Of a stretch of 64,000 nt of DNA, positions 1-10,550 are shown in pieces. Below the pieces are notes generated by a model. It searched no databases and was not told the DNA's origin. It saw nothing but the letters and a program-made list of their open reading frames with translations. Both the position numbers and the translations under genes were made by a program. Source of the DNA: Brachypodium distachyon (Eukaryota > Streptophyta > Magnoliopsida > Poales > Poaceae); contig NC_016131.3 in the NCBI RefSeq assembly GCF_000005505.3, positions 29,193,001-29,257,000 of the forward strand, in the 5' to 3' direction. How positions within the stretch are numbered: the first letter of the stretch is position 1; each line of letters opens with the position of its first letter.

Positions 1-614
1 GCTGAAGCTGAACGCATGTGTCGTTTCTCCGATTGCCATTGCTACTTACCATATGCTCTCTTGGTCACACTAAAAAAATCCAAGCTTATCCCATGCTTTT
101 GCGCCAACTGCCAAGCCATTAGAAAAAAGTAAGAAAGCAAAGGCTCACGCTAGCATAAACCATAATCTAGCAATTTATCTGCTAACTCTGGTGCCGATAG
201 CAACTTGCACGCACCTTTTCCTTTTTTTTCTTCTACTGCAGGGATGTCGATCGCAACGTGATTACACGAGACACCCACATGAGACACAATCTAACAGGGC
301 AGTGCTAATAGGAAACGCACGGACTCAGTTGGGAACCATCAGGGCTCCACTGGCGCCGTCACTGTCGCGCGGGCCCCCACCCCGGAGGGCTGCAAATGAT
401 GCGAGAGCCAAGCCGTGATACAAGCACGCGGGGCAAATTGAAAAGGAAAAGAGCCGGAAAAAGGGACGGCTTTTATTTTATTGCCCTGTGAGTTGTGACA
501 GGTGGCTTAATTTAATCCCCTTCCATTTCGCCCGTCTCAGAAGAAAGAGCGAGAGTACGTTGCCGCTGTGTAGGCAGTGCAGAGCAGAGCAGAGCTCGCG
601 AGCGCAATTACGCT
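1..614. other. Upstream flank of the ILL6-like gene
   Basis: No gene is recognised here. The short open frame at 191-418 has no recognisable domain and is probably chance. The last 100 bases carry pyrimidine-rich and TTTTATTTTA-like stretches (about 468-480) that could belong to the core promoter and 5' UTR of the gene starting at 615, but I see no clear TATA box at a convincing distance. Confidence 0.4.
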
Positions 615-3600
615 ATGGAGAGCACAAGACGGCATGCGGTTTTCGGGCTTCTCTTGCTGCCGCTCCTTGTTGTGTCCGCGGCGGGCTCGGTGCCGGCGCC
701 GGCGTTCTTGGAGGAGGACGTGATCCTCGGCGCCACGGTGGCAGCCTCGGCGGCGGGCTCGATGGGCAAGGGCGCGAACGCGAGCACGAGGAGGAGAGCC
801 GGAGGAGGAGGGATCGGCGTTTGCGTGGGAGGGGAGAAGTGGAAGGAGGAGATCGCCGGGATGGCGGGGCGGGCGGAGATGGGGGCGTGGCTGAGGCGGG
901 TGCGGCGGCGGATCCACGAGCGGCCGGAGCTGGCGTACGAGGAGGTGGAGACGAGCCGGCTGGTGCGCGAGGAGCTGGACGCCATGGGCGTCGCCTTCCG
1001 CCACCCGCTGGCCCGCACCGGCGTCGTCGCCACCATTGGCACCGGTCGCCCGCCGGTCGTCGCGCTCCGGGCCGACATGGACGCGCTGCCCATCCAGGTA
1101 CACACCCCTGCTCCTTCCTAGCTACTACGCCAACACGTGCTTCCTTTTTAATTTTTGTACTTTTAAACGACGAACGACGACGACGACTCATCATGCAGCG
1201 TACTCATCTTCTTGTTGCTTTGAGTCCCGTTATATAGATATTGTTTTTGTAGAGTTCAAACACGTGTTTTATTCTGGTTTTTCGAGATGTTTATCTTCTT
1301 TTGGAATTCGGAGAGTGGACAGCCACTTGGTTGATGCGATGATCACCAATGCACTAACTTTTCTTCCCCTGAAAATGGCCGATTTCCTGCAATTTCCGTT
1401 TGGCCTTTGCTCTTCATTCACCTGAACACGTAGTTTGAGAAATTTTGGGGTGGGGTCGATAGTCCGTGTATTTGCACGTGCTTGTTTGTGTGGGGTCTGG
1501 TCACACTGGTCCGTCCTTACAGATAAGAGTGGGAATAAAAGGTTCTGAAATGCGGTCTGGTGTGGCCGTTTTGGAACAAGTCTCCCTGACTTTTGCAACC
1601 CAGCTGCAATTGCTCGCGGATATGAAAAACAGAAAAAATAGCTTTGCTACATTTCTATTGAAAGCTTTACAACACCATGACCAAATGTGTATATACATGA
1701 GCAGGAAAGCAAGAACCCAAAACAAAATGATTCCACGCCGATGCCTGAAATGGCACCTGTCGTTGGTTAAATCCCAGGACGTGCAAGCCGCAATTGCCCA
1801 GCGAAAACCCCCTCTTTCTGAGTGCCCAGAACTGGCAGCTTTCACGTCCACTAGAAAGCAAAAGAGACTTTTCTGCGAACCTCTTTATTTGTTGCATCCC
1901 ATCGCCTTTTGTCTCTTCAACAACACCTGACTGATGTTTACTACAGCACTCTCTTCATTCTTGTACAATTATTTCCGAACTGTTAATCAAATTCTGTTTG
2001 ACACGGCTCTGTTTCTGCTTGTGCCGGTTGGGTCGATCATCTCAGGAGGCTGTAGAGTGGGAGCACAAGAGCAAGAACCCGGGGAAGATGCACGCGTGCG
2101 GGCACGACGCCCACGTTGCAATGCTCCTCGGCGCCGCCAGGATACTCAGCGCTCGCCAGCACCACCTACAGGTACGTATAACGCCAACAGGCCAACTCCT
2201 TCCCTGAAGGGTACCGAATCACTCCATTATTATTCAGTGGCTTGCTAGCAATCTGCCCGGCTCTCTGAACTTCCAGTGGCTCTCTTATCATGATCTAGCT
2301 GTAGCTAGCGGTACGTTTTTCGTCTGTCTGCACGCCACAGGTCTCGCCACTCTTGCCGTGCAAGGGACTTTATGTATGTTCCTGATCACTACGGTAGCTT
2401 CTAGCTGTCCTGTGCTGATGTGATTTGCGGTTTGGGAGGAGTACTACTACTAGATTTGCTTTGGGGAAAGTAGATCCAAAGGTGCTTAGCTAAATCATTA
2501 TCATAAGACTGTAATACTAAGATATATATAGCTAGGCACGCCTGAAGTGTGCAGCTGTGGTCTTGAAGTTTGTCGGGGTTGGGTTGGTGCGGTTGTTCGT
2601 GCAAGGCTCCGCAGTCATGGTACGGAGTACTACTATAATTTTCAACTGGCATCTGTCTTATTGCAAAAATGGAAGAACTTTGTTCTTCTTTATAAGTTAA
2701 AATCTGTTTTATCAATGCTTTGCACGCTGGCTGGTACCGCATTCCGTCAATTTGGTTCGCAGCTTTGGAAGCAAGGATCAGATGCCCCCTCGTGGTTAGC
2801 TGAATCCTTGCATTATTACTTTTAGCGACCGCAACTTGTGCACACATGCTGTTTATACATCATATATGACTAGTTAAAGTGTTTAGGCCCCTCTCGTAAA
2901 AAAGAACTGATATAATAGTTAGATGTGTTGAGGTGCTCAAAGCACTGATTCTCCCTCAGTGATTGACACGTTCGGAAATTCAGAAAGTGAACTTGATATG
3001 TTTAAACTCTTGACCTAACTGAGACCCCCAATTACAAGATGCAACTATGCGCAAGTGTCACTAAACCGAGCCTTTGCAAAGTGCATTCCCGCGAAAAAAA
3101 AGAGTGGCGTAGAAATTAAACAAGCCTGGTCCCTTATTGTTATACTACGTGTTGCCATCAAAAAAATTTTGTTACCGTCATTTATTTTCTTTGGTACGTA
3201 GTAAACCTGAAGAGCAGTGTAACTCCTTCCATCCATACAGAACAACAGAGTTCTTCAGTTAATTGAGAAAACACACCGGTGAAATTGCCGGCCTACGACA
3301 ACCGTCATTTGACTCATTTTTCATCGGTGGCCGTGACAGTAAGATGCACGTTACTTTACCTCACCGGGCACATGTTATCCTGTCGATGTGAAATTTGTGT
3401 CGCCGTGTTCATCAAATCCGTCCCTACACCAACCACTCCGTTAACCTGTCCGTGGCGACGTACGGAGTCCTTCCTGCAGCAACCATAGGGCCCCAAAGTT
3501 ACACTTCACCTTCCCAAAGTTAATAATCCTTGCTGCTCTTTGTCACGAGAACGAGAAAACTGAATCGTGTCGACGACAACTTGGTTTGTAATTGCGCAGG

Positions 3601-4415
3601 GCACGGTGAAGCTGCTGTTCCAGCCAGCGGAGGAGTCCGGCGTGGGTGCGAAGCGGATGATAGAGGACGGCGCCCTCGAAGGCGTGGAGGCGATCTTCGC
3701 CGTCCACGTGTCGCACCAGCACCCGACCTCCGTCATCGGGTCCCGGACGGGGGCCCTCCTCGCCGGCTGCGGCTTCTTCAAGGCCGTCATCCGCCCTCTC
3801 CGCCCCGGCAGCGGCGACCCAGTCCTTGCCGCTGCTTCCACCATCATCAACCTCCAGAGCCTCGTGTCCCGCGAAGCCGACCCGCTCGACTCCCAGGTGG
3901 TGTCCGTGGCCCAGGTCAACGGCACCGGCGACCAGCCGGAGCCGTTGGTGCTGGGGGGCACGTTCAGGGCGTTCTCGAACGCGAGCTTCTACCAGCTGCG
4001 GCGGCGGATCGAGGAGGTGGTCACGCTGCAGCCGCGGGTGCACGGGTGCGAGGCGGCCGTGGACTTCTTCGAGGACGAGAGCTTCTACCCGCCCACGGTG
4101 AACGACGGCCGGATGTACGAGCACGTGAAGCGCGTGGCGGGGGAATTCCTGGGCGCCCGGATGTACCGCGACGTGGCGCCCATGATGGGCGCCGAGGACT
4201 TCTCCTTCTACTCCCAGGTCATCCCCGCCGGGTTCTACTACATCGGGGTGCGCAACGAGACCCTGGGCTCCGTGCACACCGGGCATTCGCCCTACTTCAT
4301 GATCGACGAGGACGTGCTCCCCACCGGCGCCGCCGTGCACGCCGCCATCGCCGAGAGGTACCTCGCCGCCGCCGCTGCCCGATCCCTGGACCTGGTCGAA
4401 GAACAGGAATTGTGA
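615..4415 (+). CDS. ILL6: IAA-amino acid hydrolase ILR1-like 6 (M20 metallopeptidase), 3 exons
   Basis: Exons are 615-1097, 2046-2171 and 3600-4415; both introns are GT-AG and phase 0, giving 474 aa. The family releases free auxin (and, for ILL6, jasmonate) from amino-acid conjugates in the ER lumen. Residues 1-24 form a hydrophobic signal peptide. The M20 metal site is visible: ACGHDAH (Cys179, His181), PAEE (Glu214/215), the HVSH segment (His239) and GHSP (His432). The dimerisation/lid domain lies in exon 3. Remembered Arabidopsis ILL6 aligns through the core ([12 protein letters not shown], MMGAEDFxFYS, HSPxFMIDED), which is why I favour ILL6 over ILR1 or IAR3. The N-terminal 60 residues are low-complexity and variable. 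The protein ends in EEQEL, not a canonical KDEL/HDEL. The start is the first ATG of the open frame and is followed directly by the signal peptide. Long antisense frames at 537-1103 and 3543-4340 are GC shadows. Confidence 0.93.
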
Positions 4416-5107
4416 ACTTGTGATCGATCGACCCGATCGAGACGCGAGTCCGGTTATTTCCGTTGTTGAATTAATCGGTGGACCGATGAACGCATCGCGT
4501 GGTCGGGTGATGGGTCCGGTGCGTGCATTCCGACGGAAAGAGGTGCCTTTTTCGGCCGATCACGCAGTGATCTGGGCTGTTTTTGCCTTGCTCATGTTTG
4601 GGGTGAAGCCGGATTCCCTGCGTTGAATCGCGGTCTCTGTTGACTGTTGGGTGCTTCTTGGTAGGCGTCGGGCCGTCGGCTGTTTGAGGCTTTGAGCGTG
4701 CGTGTTTCTGCTGCCGCGCCGACATGGGTTATGAATCGGGATGAGACGATGAGCTGGATTTGTAAACATGTAACTTGCCCGTCGTCTTCTGGATATCCTG
4801 GGTATCAAGAGGAGGTTTTAAGTGAAGTTTGTTGTTGCAGCTTTTCCTTTTGATTCTCTAGAAAAGCTGCTTTCTTTAGTTTGTTGTGTTTTTTTTTTAG
4901 AACAACTTTAGTTTGTTGTGTTGGAGCTGCATGGACAAGAATATGTCGTGGGCCTCAGCAGACGAAAAGAAATGACTTTTGGGCCTTTCAAGATGTAGCA
5001 AAATGGAGGAGTACACACCAGAGACAAGAGGATGCTCTGTATGCAGCGTTCGGCCTGGTAAACTAATGAGGCCTGTTTGGAAGATGACTAAACAGGCCTC
5101 TAACCCG
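4416..5107. other. 3' flank of ILL6-like gene, no gene seen
   Basis: This contains the presumed 3' UTR and spacer. Short open frames (4420-4626, 4881-5066, and antisense 4471-4725) show no domains and are not called. A short inverted motif (gaggcctgtttgg ... aaacaggcctc, about 5068-5100) could form a hairpin. Confidence 0.4.
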
Positions 5108-5410
5108 TCTTTTTTTTAGAGAGAAAAGGAGCAAGCTTCCGATTTCATTAAAGAAATCAGCGTAATTCAGAGTTGTCTAGAGGTTCCAACAAGCGAAAAT
5201 TAAAAGGAACTGCCAGGATAACGCCCAGCAGAACCAAACTCCACGCCTCGAACCAAAATTACAGCAGCCTAACAAAGTACCAAGCAGCCTTCAGAAACAA
5301 CGGCAAACAGCATAAGAAGTGGTCGTTGCAACGCCCCCAGCCGTGCGCCTTGTTCAAGATATCAGTCACCATCCTCCGTAGCACCCAGGACTTCAGTTTC
5401 TCTTTTGACT
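5108..5410 (-). repeat. Possible 3' end of a LINE/SINE-like retroelement (minus orientation)
   Basis: A T-run at about 5109-5117 is followed by AGAGAGAAAAGGAGCAAGC and a CATTAAAGAAATC motif. A T-run next to TTTCATTAATGAAA also starts the clear poly(A)-type insertion at 30.18 kb. Read on the minus strand this looks like a poly(A) tail with its 3' end. No convincing target-site duplication was found, so the distal limit is a guess. The plus-strand open frame 5173-5412 is not considered coding. Confidence 0.3.
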
Positions 5411-5820
5411 AAAGCTTCTGAAGCGCCGACCAAAAATCAAGCCGTGAACCGTTTCACTAAAGAAAAAAAAACGGAGAACCGTCCATCTCCGGATGGTAAG
5501 ACTCTGATCAGAAACACCTACACAAGTTGCTTGGATTGATGGTTCCCAGTCGCGGAGCCAGGAGAAAAATGGAGAAGGGGCAATTAGACATCCTGAAGAG
5601 GATAATACTCAAATTAAAGAGGACATTAATGGTGAAAATCTACTATTTACGCTTGTGTATTAAAATTGAGTGGGGACATTGGCCCTAACGGAACATGAGC
5701 TGGATCTGCCCAATGATTCCTCCCAAAACTCGCACACGGAAGATCAGGAGCAAAAGATTGGAAGAAACTCTAGATCTTCCGTATGAGTTTTCGGAGGAAT
5801 TTCAGCAAAACGCTTACAAC
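5411..5820. other. Spacer with a possible hAT-like remnant
   Basis: No gene is seen. The phrase CAGTCGCGGAGCCAGGAG near 5547 resembles the end of grass hAT-type MITEs (compare the clear element at 25807), but no matching opposite end or target duplication was found. Confidence 0.25.
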
Positions 5821-5822
5821 TA

Positions 5823-6058
5823 CTCCTTCCCTACACAAATAATTTCTAGAATATGTCCTAAGTCAAAAAATTTAGGTTTGACCAACTTTGTTGTAATATG
5901 TGGCAATACATATAGCATCAAGTCGGTATATTATGAAATCTAATGATACTAATTTAGTGTCATAAATGTTGCTATGTCTTCCAACAAAGTCACTCAAACT
6001 TTTAATATATTTGACTTAGGATAAAATTAGAAGTACACTTATTTGTAGATGGAGTGAG
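5823..6058. mobile_element. Stowaway-type MITE (Tc1/mariner)
   Basis: A 236-bp element is flanked by TA on both sides (5821-5822 and 6059-6060). The ends are inverted repeats: CTCCTTCCCTACACAAATAA at the left and TTATTTGTAGATGGAGTGAG at the right. The inner part also folds back (ATGTCCTAAGTCAA against TTGACTTAGGATA). It has no coding capacity. TA duplication and CTCCxTCC ends are the diagnostic Stowaway features. Confidence 0.85.
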
Positions 6059-6403
6059 TACGTGAGACCATCTTTGGTTGCGAATGACGCGAAGCGAATG
6101 GGAAGGCGCATAGGCTAGCTCTAGTATCTTGTATAAATGTTGGTTGTTATGTTTGGCTGAATCATCCACAACAAATCTTTATGTCCGTGTATATATATAC
6201 ATTTCTACTTCTCTGTTTCATAAAAAATGGCGCGGCTTTGACCTAATAAAGATTAGGTCGTTTCTCTTAAGAATAATAATTCAGAACCTCCTTCCTTCAG
6301 AAAAATAAGTTTAATTATATTGTTCTTTCCCGCTCAAAAACAAATTCAATTTATCTTCTTTAGGACCTCTATAGGGAGAGAGTACAAATCATCAATAGTA
6401 GTA

Positions 6404-6570
6404 CTTTCTTCGATCGATAAAAAGTTTCATCCGTTTTGTACTAGGTTAGTACAAATTTTATACTCTCTCTGTCCAACAAAAGATGTATAAATGCATTTAA
6501 ATTTAGTCAAAATTGAGACATCATTTATTGATTGGAGAGAGTATTAATTTTTTTTATGGATCGGAGAGAG
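6404..6570. mobile_element. Stowaway-like MITE interrupted by a second MITE
   Basis: The left end CTTTCTTCGATCGATAAAAA and right end TTTTTATGGATCGGAGAGAG are imperfect inverted repeats, flanked by TA at 6402-6403 and 6571-6572. The centre is interrupted by another TA-flanked element (6463-6541), so about 85 bp of the outer element remains. Confidence 0.7.
6463..6541. mobile_element. Short Stowaway-like MITE nested in the outer element
   Basis: The element is 79 bp, with ends CTCTCTCTGTCCAACAAAAG and CATTTATTGATTGGAGAGAG and flanking TA at 6461-6462 and 6542-6543. The inner part TTTAGTCAAAATTGAGACA resembles the Stowaway-like element at 32016-32150, so the two may be one family. Confidence 0.7.
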
Positions 6571-6572
6571 TA

Positions 6573-9500
6573 ACAACCAAGGCTGTCGACTTGTCGTTGC
6601 TAAGAGTTGTTACTCGTATCTAACAAGCACAATTATAAAGTATCAAGTAATCCTCGTGAAGCCCTGCTAACCGTTGACAGATGGCAATAACCTAGAACGA
6701 ATAAACCAAACCGCGACTTGCCAGGACCTTTTCATCAAACATCGGTCTGATCGAGATTCGAGAATGTCCATTTCTTTTGGCCTCTGAAGACTTTTTGCAG
6801 GGGACAAGAACGCCAGAATACCGTGGTGCTGGGAGAGTTTGGAGTTGCCATTATCGCGACGAATTAACAAGACATTGGCGAAGGGCGGATGTGCGCTCGT
6901 GCACTCCATTCCAAATCCGGGAATCGTGTGACCGGTCGTGTCAACTTTTGGCTTGACGCATCCCTATTTTTCGTGCAACAGAAACGACCCCCGATAGAAA
7001 AGCAGCCCCTGCCGTGCCATAGCCGCCGCCGCCCTCGTCTTCTGGCCGGCCGGCAAAGAACGACGTCTTTGGTTCCTCTGGGCTTCGTGCTATCATAGGT
7101 TTTTAAATTAGGTTTTGATCAACCGAGGTATTATGGTGATGATGATGTCACTTTGTGGGTCAATAATAAGGTTTTTCCGACTCCTTATCCACCTCGTCAA
7201 CGGCGATCCTGTCGGTGGCGTTGAGGAGGGCGGAACAGTTGGTCGCGTTCTTCTGGAGCGGTGGATCTAGTGTTTGTGTTTTGCAGGTTGTCTGCGTGTT
7301 TCGGTTTATTGGTTCTTTTTTCGATTGGTGAGGCTGGACCTGTTTCGACATCAACGTGAAGTTAATGCGGCTGGTCTTCTCGAATCCTTCTGGCCGGATC
7401 TGGGATGGTCATCCAACTCTCTTGGTCGTTTTCTTCTCCGGGACAATGGTCTGTTTCTCATATCATGGTCACCAGCGACTTCTGGGTCCAACCGATGACT
7501 TCACGGCTGCTACGTCAACAATGTTTTCGATTCAGAGCCCAAAAACAACATCGAGTTTCGTTCACGGCGTGCCACCGGCGAGTGCAGAGGAAGACAACGA
7601 CTTATTTACAAGTACTCGGTGTAAAAAATTTTTACTTCAAAAATGGTTCTGTAAAAGTTGGTAGATTTAAATATGACCTTGACATTTTTGAAAAAAACTT
7701 TTGGCTTAGACGAGGATGCAAAGTGATCAAAATACTACTGCTCGTTCTCATTCAACATACATTGGAAGAAGATATTCCTCCGTCCCGAATTAACGTTAGA
7801 TTTGCAAAGATTTTTATAAAAATCCACGTCTAATTTGGAATTAAGGTTGTATAACAATTCAAATCTTCATATTTGACGCACTAAAACTTTCAAGCCGAAA
7901 ACGAACCCACCACGTCAACAAAGAATTTTTTTAAAAAATCGGTAAAAGACTCAAACTAAATATGCAGCTGACAAACCGCAGACCATGCGATGCCGTGCAG
8001 CGCTTTGGAATTGGGTGTTTGGAGGCGATCACTTTGCCCGCCTATCACATCATGCATTCATGCATGTGCTCTCTGCGTTCCTCCCCTCTACCGTTTGTCC
8101 ATCTGTACCTACGATCACATGACCCGAAGAAAAAGAGCAGAGATCAAAAAGGAGGTCACGCCTGATCCATCATGTGACCTGCTACGGCGTAACGGGGGAA
8201 CGATCGGTCCGCGTAGTTGTTGGATCATGAGCATATTTGGTCTGGATCCCCTCTTAAAAAAGCTTGGATATCCCGTCGCGTTGTGTCTCTCTCTATATCT
8301 CTGCAGATTACTTTGGTCTTTCACGGCTGAGATCCAACACGAAAGATCTATCTTCAGTCGTAACGATTGCGAGGCGCCGTATCTGAAAAGAGCCGTTATA
8401 GCGCGCTACGAGACGAGAAACCATGGTACAACGCTTTGAGCGTGAGTTCGTAGTGCCGTGCGACCCTTCAGCGTCGATGCACGGCAACTTTCTTTCCCAC
8501 CTCGTGTAAGTGGCTGCACGGCCAAGTTGGTACGTACGTTATTGTGCTTGCGCTGCCCCGAAAAGGAAACAAAAGCTGGAGTAATCGACTGCACTTCGCT
8601 TTGCCTGGTGGACGTACGTACGGCTGAACCGGTCTGATGCGACAACGTTCATCAGAGGATCCTAAGTTCCCTAATAACTGCAACGTGCCACACGTACTGC
8701 TTCTGGCTCGTGCTACCGACTAGCTTTGTGGCAGTAGCAGAGAGAGTAGTACATCAATGTTTGGAGTGCCAACGAGCTTGTCGAGTCTTCGTTCATCTGC
8801 CTTGCTTTCAAAAGCTAAGAAAAATCAAATCGACTGAACACACCAGCAGCCAGCAGCCAGCAGTGCTACTAGCTCGTACCAACATTTGAATTCAAATCTG
8901 CTATTGAATGTTTCTTGTAAGTTATAAGTTTCCAAAGAGGTTCTCCGTTTTCAGCGGAGATACACAGTATACGGGATTTTTAGGATCAAAATATCAGCTG
9001 GGTGAAATGGAGCCCGGCTTTGGGAGTTTTGTGGCTGCATTTTGCGGAGCCCGATGACCTTTCGGTCGGTCTGTCTGTCCTTGGCCTCGGTTTAGCCCCG
9101 CCTCGAATCCTGCTCGTCCTCCTCCATTATGATGTTCCGTGACAAAAGCTCCTGCTACCAGCTAATGCGGCGCCCTGCACGACGCCCTACGGACGATAAT
9201 CGTAGCCTGGCCAGATACAGGGATGCAGTGCTCAGTGGTCAAGTTTCAGTTTCAGATCTGAAGAACACTTTTACAGTACAGTACGTGTACATTCACAGAT
9301 CTGAACAACCAACACCCTCTCCGCGCTCCACGCGCTTGAGCGAAACCAAGATGCAAAAATCCCAAGCAGTTGGGCGCAAACGCAAGCACAAAGGAGCACA
9401 AACACCATCAACGAGAGTCCCAAGTAAAGAACATAATTTCTAGCATATACCCATATACCAGTCCAGGGCCTCCAGGCCCCTAATACAAAAGCATCACCAG

Positions 9501-9692
9501 TTTCACCACGCTACAATACTCGCTAGATACTAGTGTATTATTATCCCGACGCTAACACGAGATGCAACGGCAGCGAGAAGCCGAGAACTAAGAAGAACAG
9601 CGCAAGCACGCGGTGGCTCCTACTGAAACACGGTGCCTCTAGCCGTCGGTGAAACGCCATTTTCATTTTGCTCCATGCACCGTTTAGCTGGA
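6573..9692. other. Long intergenic region, no gene recognised
   Basis: Short open frames on both strands (for example 7356-7833, 7990-8439 and 9129-9443) have no recognisable domains, no consistent splice pattern and mixed composition. A degenerate fold-back at about 7778-7848 starts CTCCGTCCCGAATTAAC and is probably an old MITE. A CCAGCAG run lies at about 8845-8860. The stretch 7160-7660 is coding-like in composition but I cannot assign it. The last few hundred bases, up to 9692, are probably the 3' UTR of the minus-strand thaumatin-like gene. Confidence 0.4.
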
Positions 9693-10439
9693 TCAGCGGC
9701 GGTGGGGGCAGAAGGTGACGACGTAGGAGGTGCCGGGGGCGCAGGTGAGGATGGAGGTCGGGTCGTCGTAGGCGTAGGAGTAAGCCTTGGGGCACGCCTG
9801 CTTGAACAGCTTCGAGTACGCCGTGGGCTTGCACGTCTGCGGACCCCCAAACTGGCCCGTGCAGCAGTACTGCGGCGACCCGTAGGCCGCGCACGCGCTA
9901 CGGCACCCCACGACACGCCCACCGCCGCGGACGGCGAGCCCGGCCGGGCACACGCGGTTCAGATCGCTGACGCAGCCAGCGGGGAGGCAGTTGGTGCCGG
10001 ACCCGTGGTACGGCGTCATGGCGATGGGGATGTTGTAGCCGTCCACGAGGCTCACGTCGTAGAAGTCCTGGGACGTGCTGCCGGATGCTCCCAGGGTGAT
10101 CTCGGCCAGGGTTGCCGGCGGGGCGCCGCCGGCGCCGTTGCAGTAGAGCGCGCCGCCGCAGTCGCCCGTGGCGCACTTGCCCCGGCCCGCGGCGTCGAAG
10201 CTGCAGCCCTGGCGGCCCCAGACGCGGCCTGACCAGCCGGCGGGGAGGCGGATGGATGTGGCCCGGTTCGGGAGTAGCTGCAGCCCGCCGCGGGCCAGGA
10301 TCTCCTTGCCGGCGCCCGGCTGGATCCCCGGCCACACCGTCTCCCCGCACCGGTTGTACAGCGCCATCGTCGCCGCCGACGCCTCCCGCGCCGCCAGGAG
10401 AAGCGCGAGGATGGACACCAGGCCTGCAACCGTTGCCAT
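9693..10439 (-). CDS. Thaumatin-like protein (PR-5 family, GH64-TLP), single exon
   Basis: The 248-aa secreted protein starts at the ATG (10437-10439) that opens a classic signal peptide (residues 1-22, MATVAGLVSILALLL...). The same frame is open upstream to 10715, but that part lies beyond the TATA-like element and is not protein-like. The mature part has 16 cysteines, the number that forms the eight disulfides of large TLPs. The thaumatin signature GRGKCATGDCGGALYC is present. Arg, Glu and Asp residues in WSGR, LAEIT, YDVS, VDGYN and VSDLN can supply the acidic-cleft REDDD set. Family members act in the apoplast in antifungal defence and some bind beta-1,3-glucan. There is no C-terminal extension for a GPI anchor or vacuolar sorting, so an apoplastic location is inferred. 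No intron is needed. Confidence 0.93.
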   Translation of the reverse strand: MATVAGLVSILALLLAAREASAATMALYNRCGETVWPGIQPGAGKEILARGGLQLLPNRATSIRLPAGWSGRVWGRQGCSFDAAGRGKCATGDCGGALYCNGAGGAPPATLAEITLGASGSTSQDFYDVSLVDGYNIPIAMTPYHGSGTNCLPAGCVSDLNRVCPAGLAVRGGGRVVGCRSACAAYGSPQYCCTGQFGGPQTCKPTAYSKLFKQACPKAYSYAYDDPTSILTCAPGTSYVVTFCPHRR

Positions 10440-10543
10440 TGTGTGTTTGTGTATTCTGAGCTGGTTGCTCGCGCACTCACTCACTGCTGGACTGGAGAGT
10501 GGAGTGAGGATGGGGACGATTTTGTGGGGTTTCTGGTGTGGTG

Positions 10544-10550
10544 TATTTAT
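10544..10550 (-). promoter_or_regulatory. TATA-like box of the thaumatin-like gene
   Basis: The minus strand reads ATAAATA here, about 105 bases upstream of the ATG at 10439. That leaves room for a transcription start and a short 5' UTR. No other TATA-like element lies closer. Confidence 0.5.

Noticed and set aside
537..1194. Long antisense open frames (188, 165 and 193 aa) over ILL6 exon 1
   Set aside because: GC-rich third positions of the real exon leave the other frames open. The products are low-complexity Arg/Pro/His-rich with no domain.
3543..4340. 265-aa antisense open frame over ILL6 exon 3
   Set aside because: Shadow of the conserved M20 exon; no start context or domain.
5108..5480. 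Target-site duplication for the putative retroelement at 5.1 kb
   Set aside because: AACCCGTC and AACCGTC flank the region but are too short and inexact to trust.
7356..7833. Overlapping plus-strand open frames (102 and 142 aa)
   Set aside because: No domain, no splice support and frame-inconsistent composition. I could not link them to any gene or element.
7778..7848. Possible Stowaway remnant
   Set aside because: Only the left end CTCCGTCCCG is typical; the right end and TA duplication are missing, so it is not called as an element.
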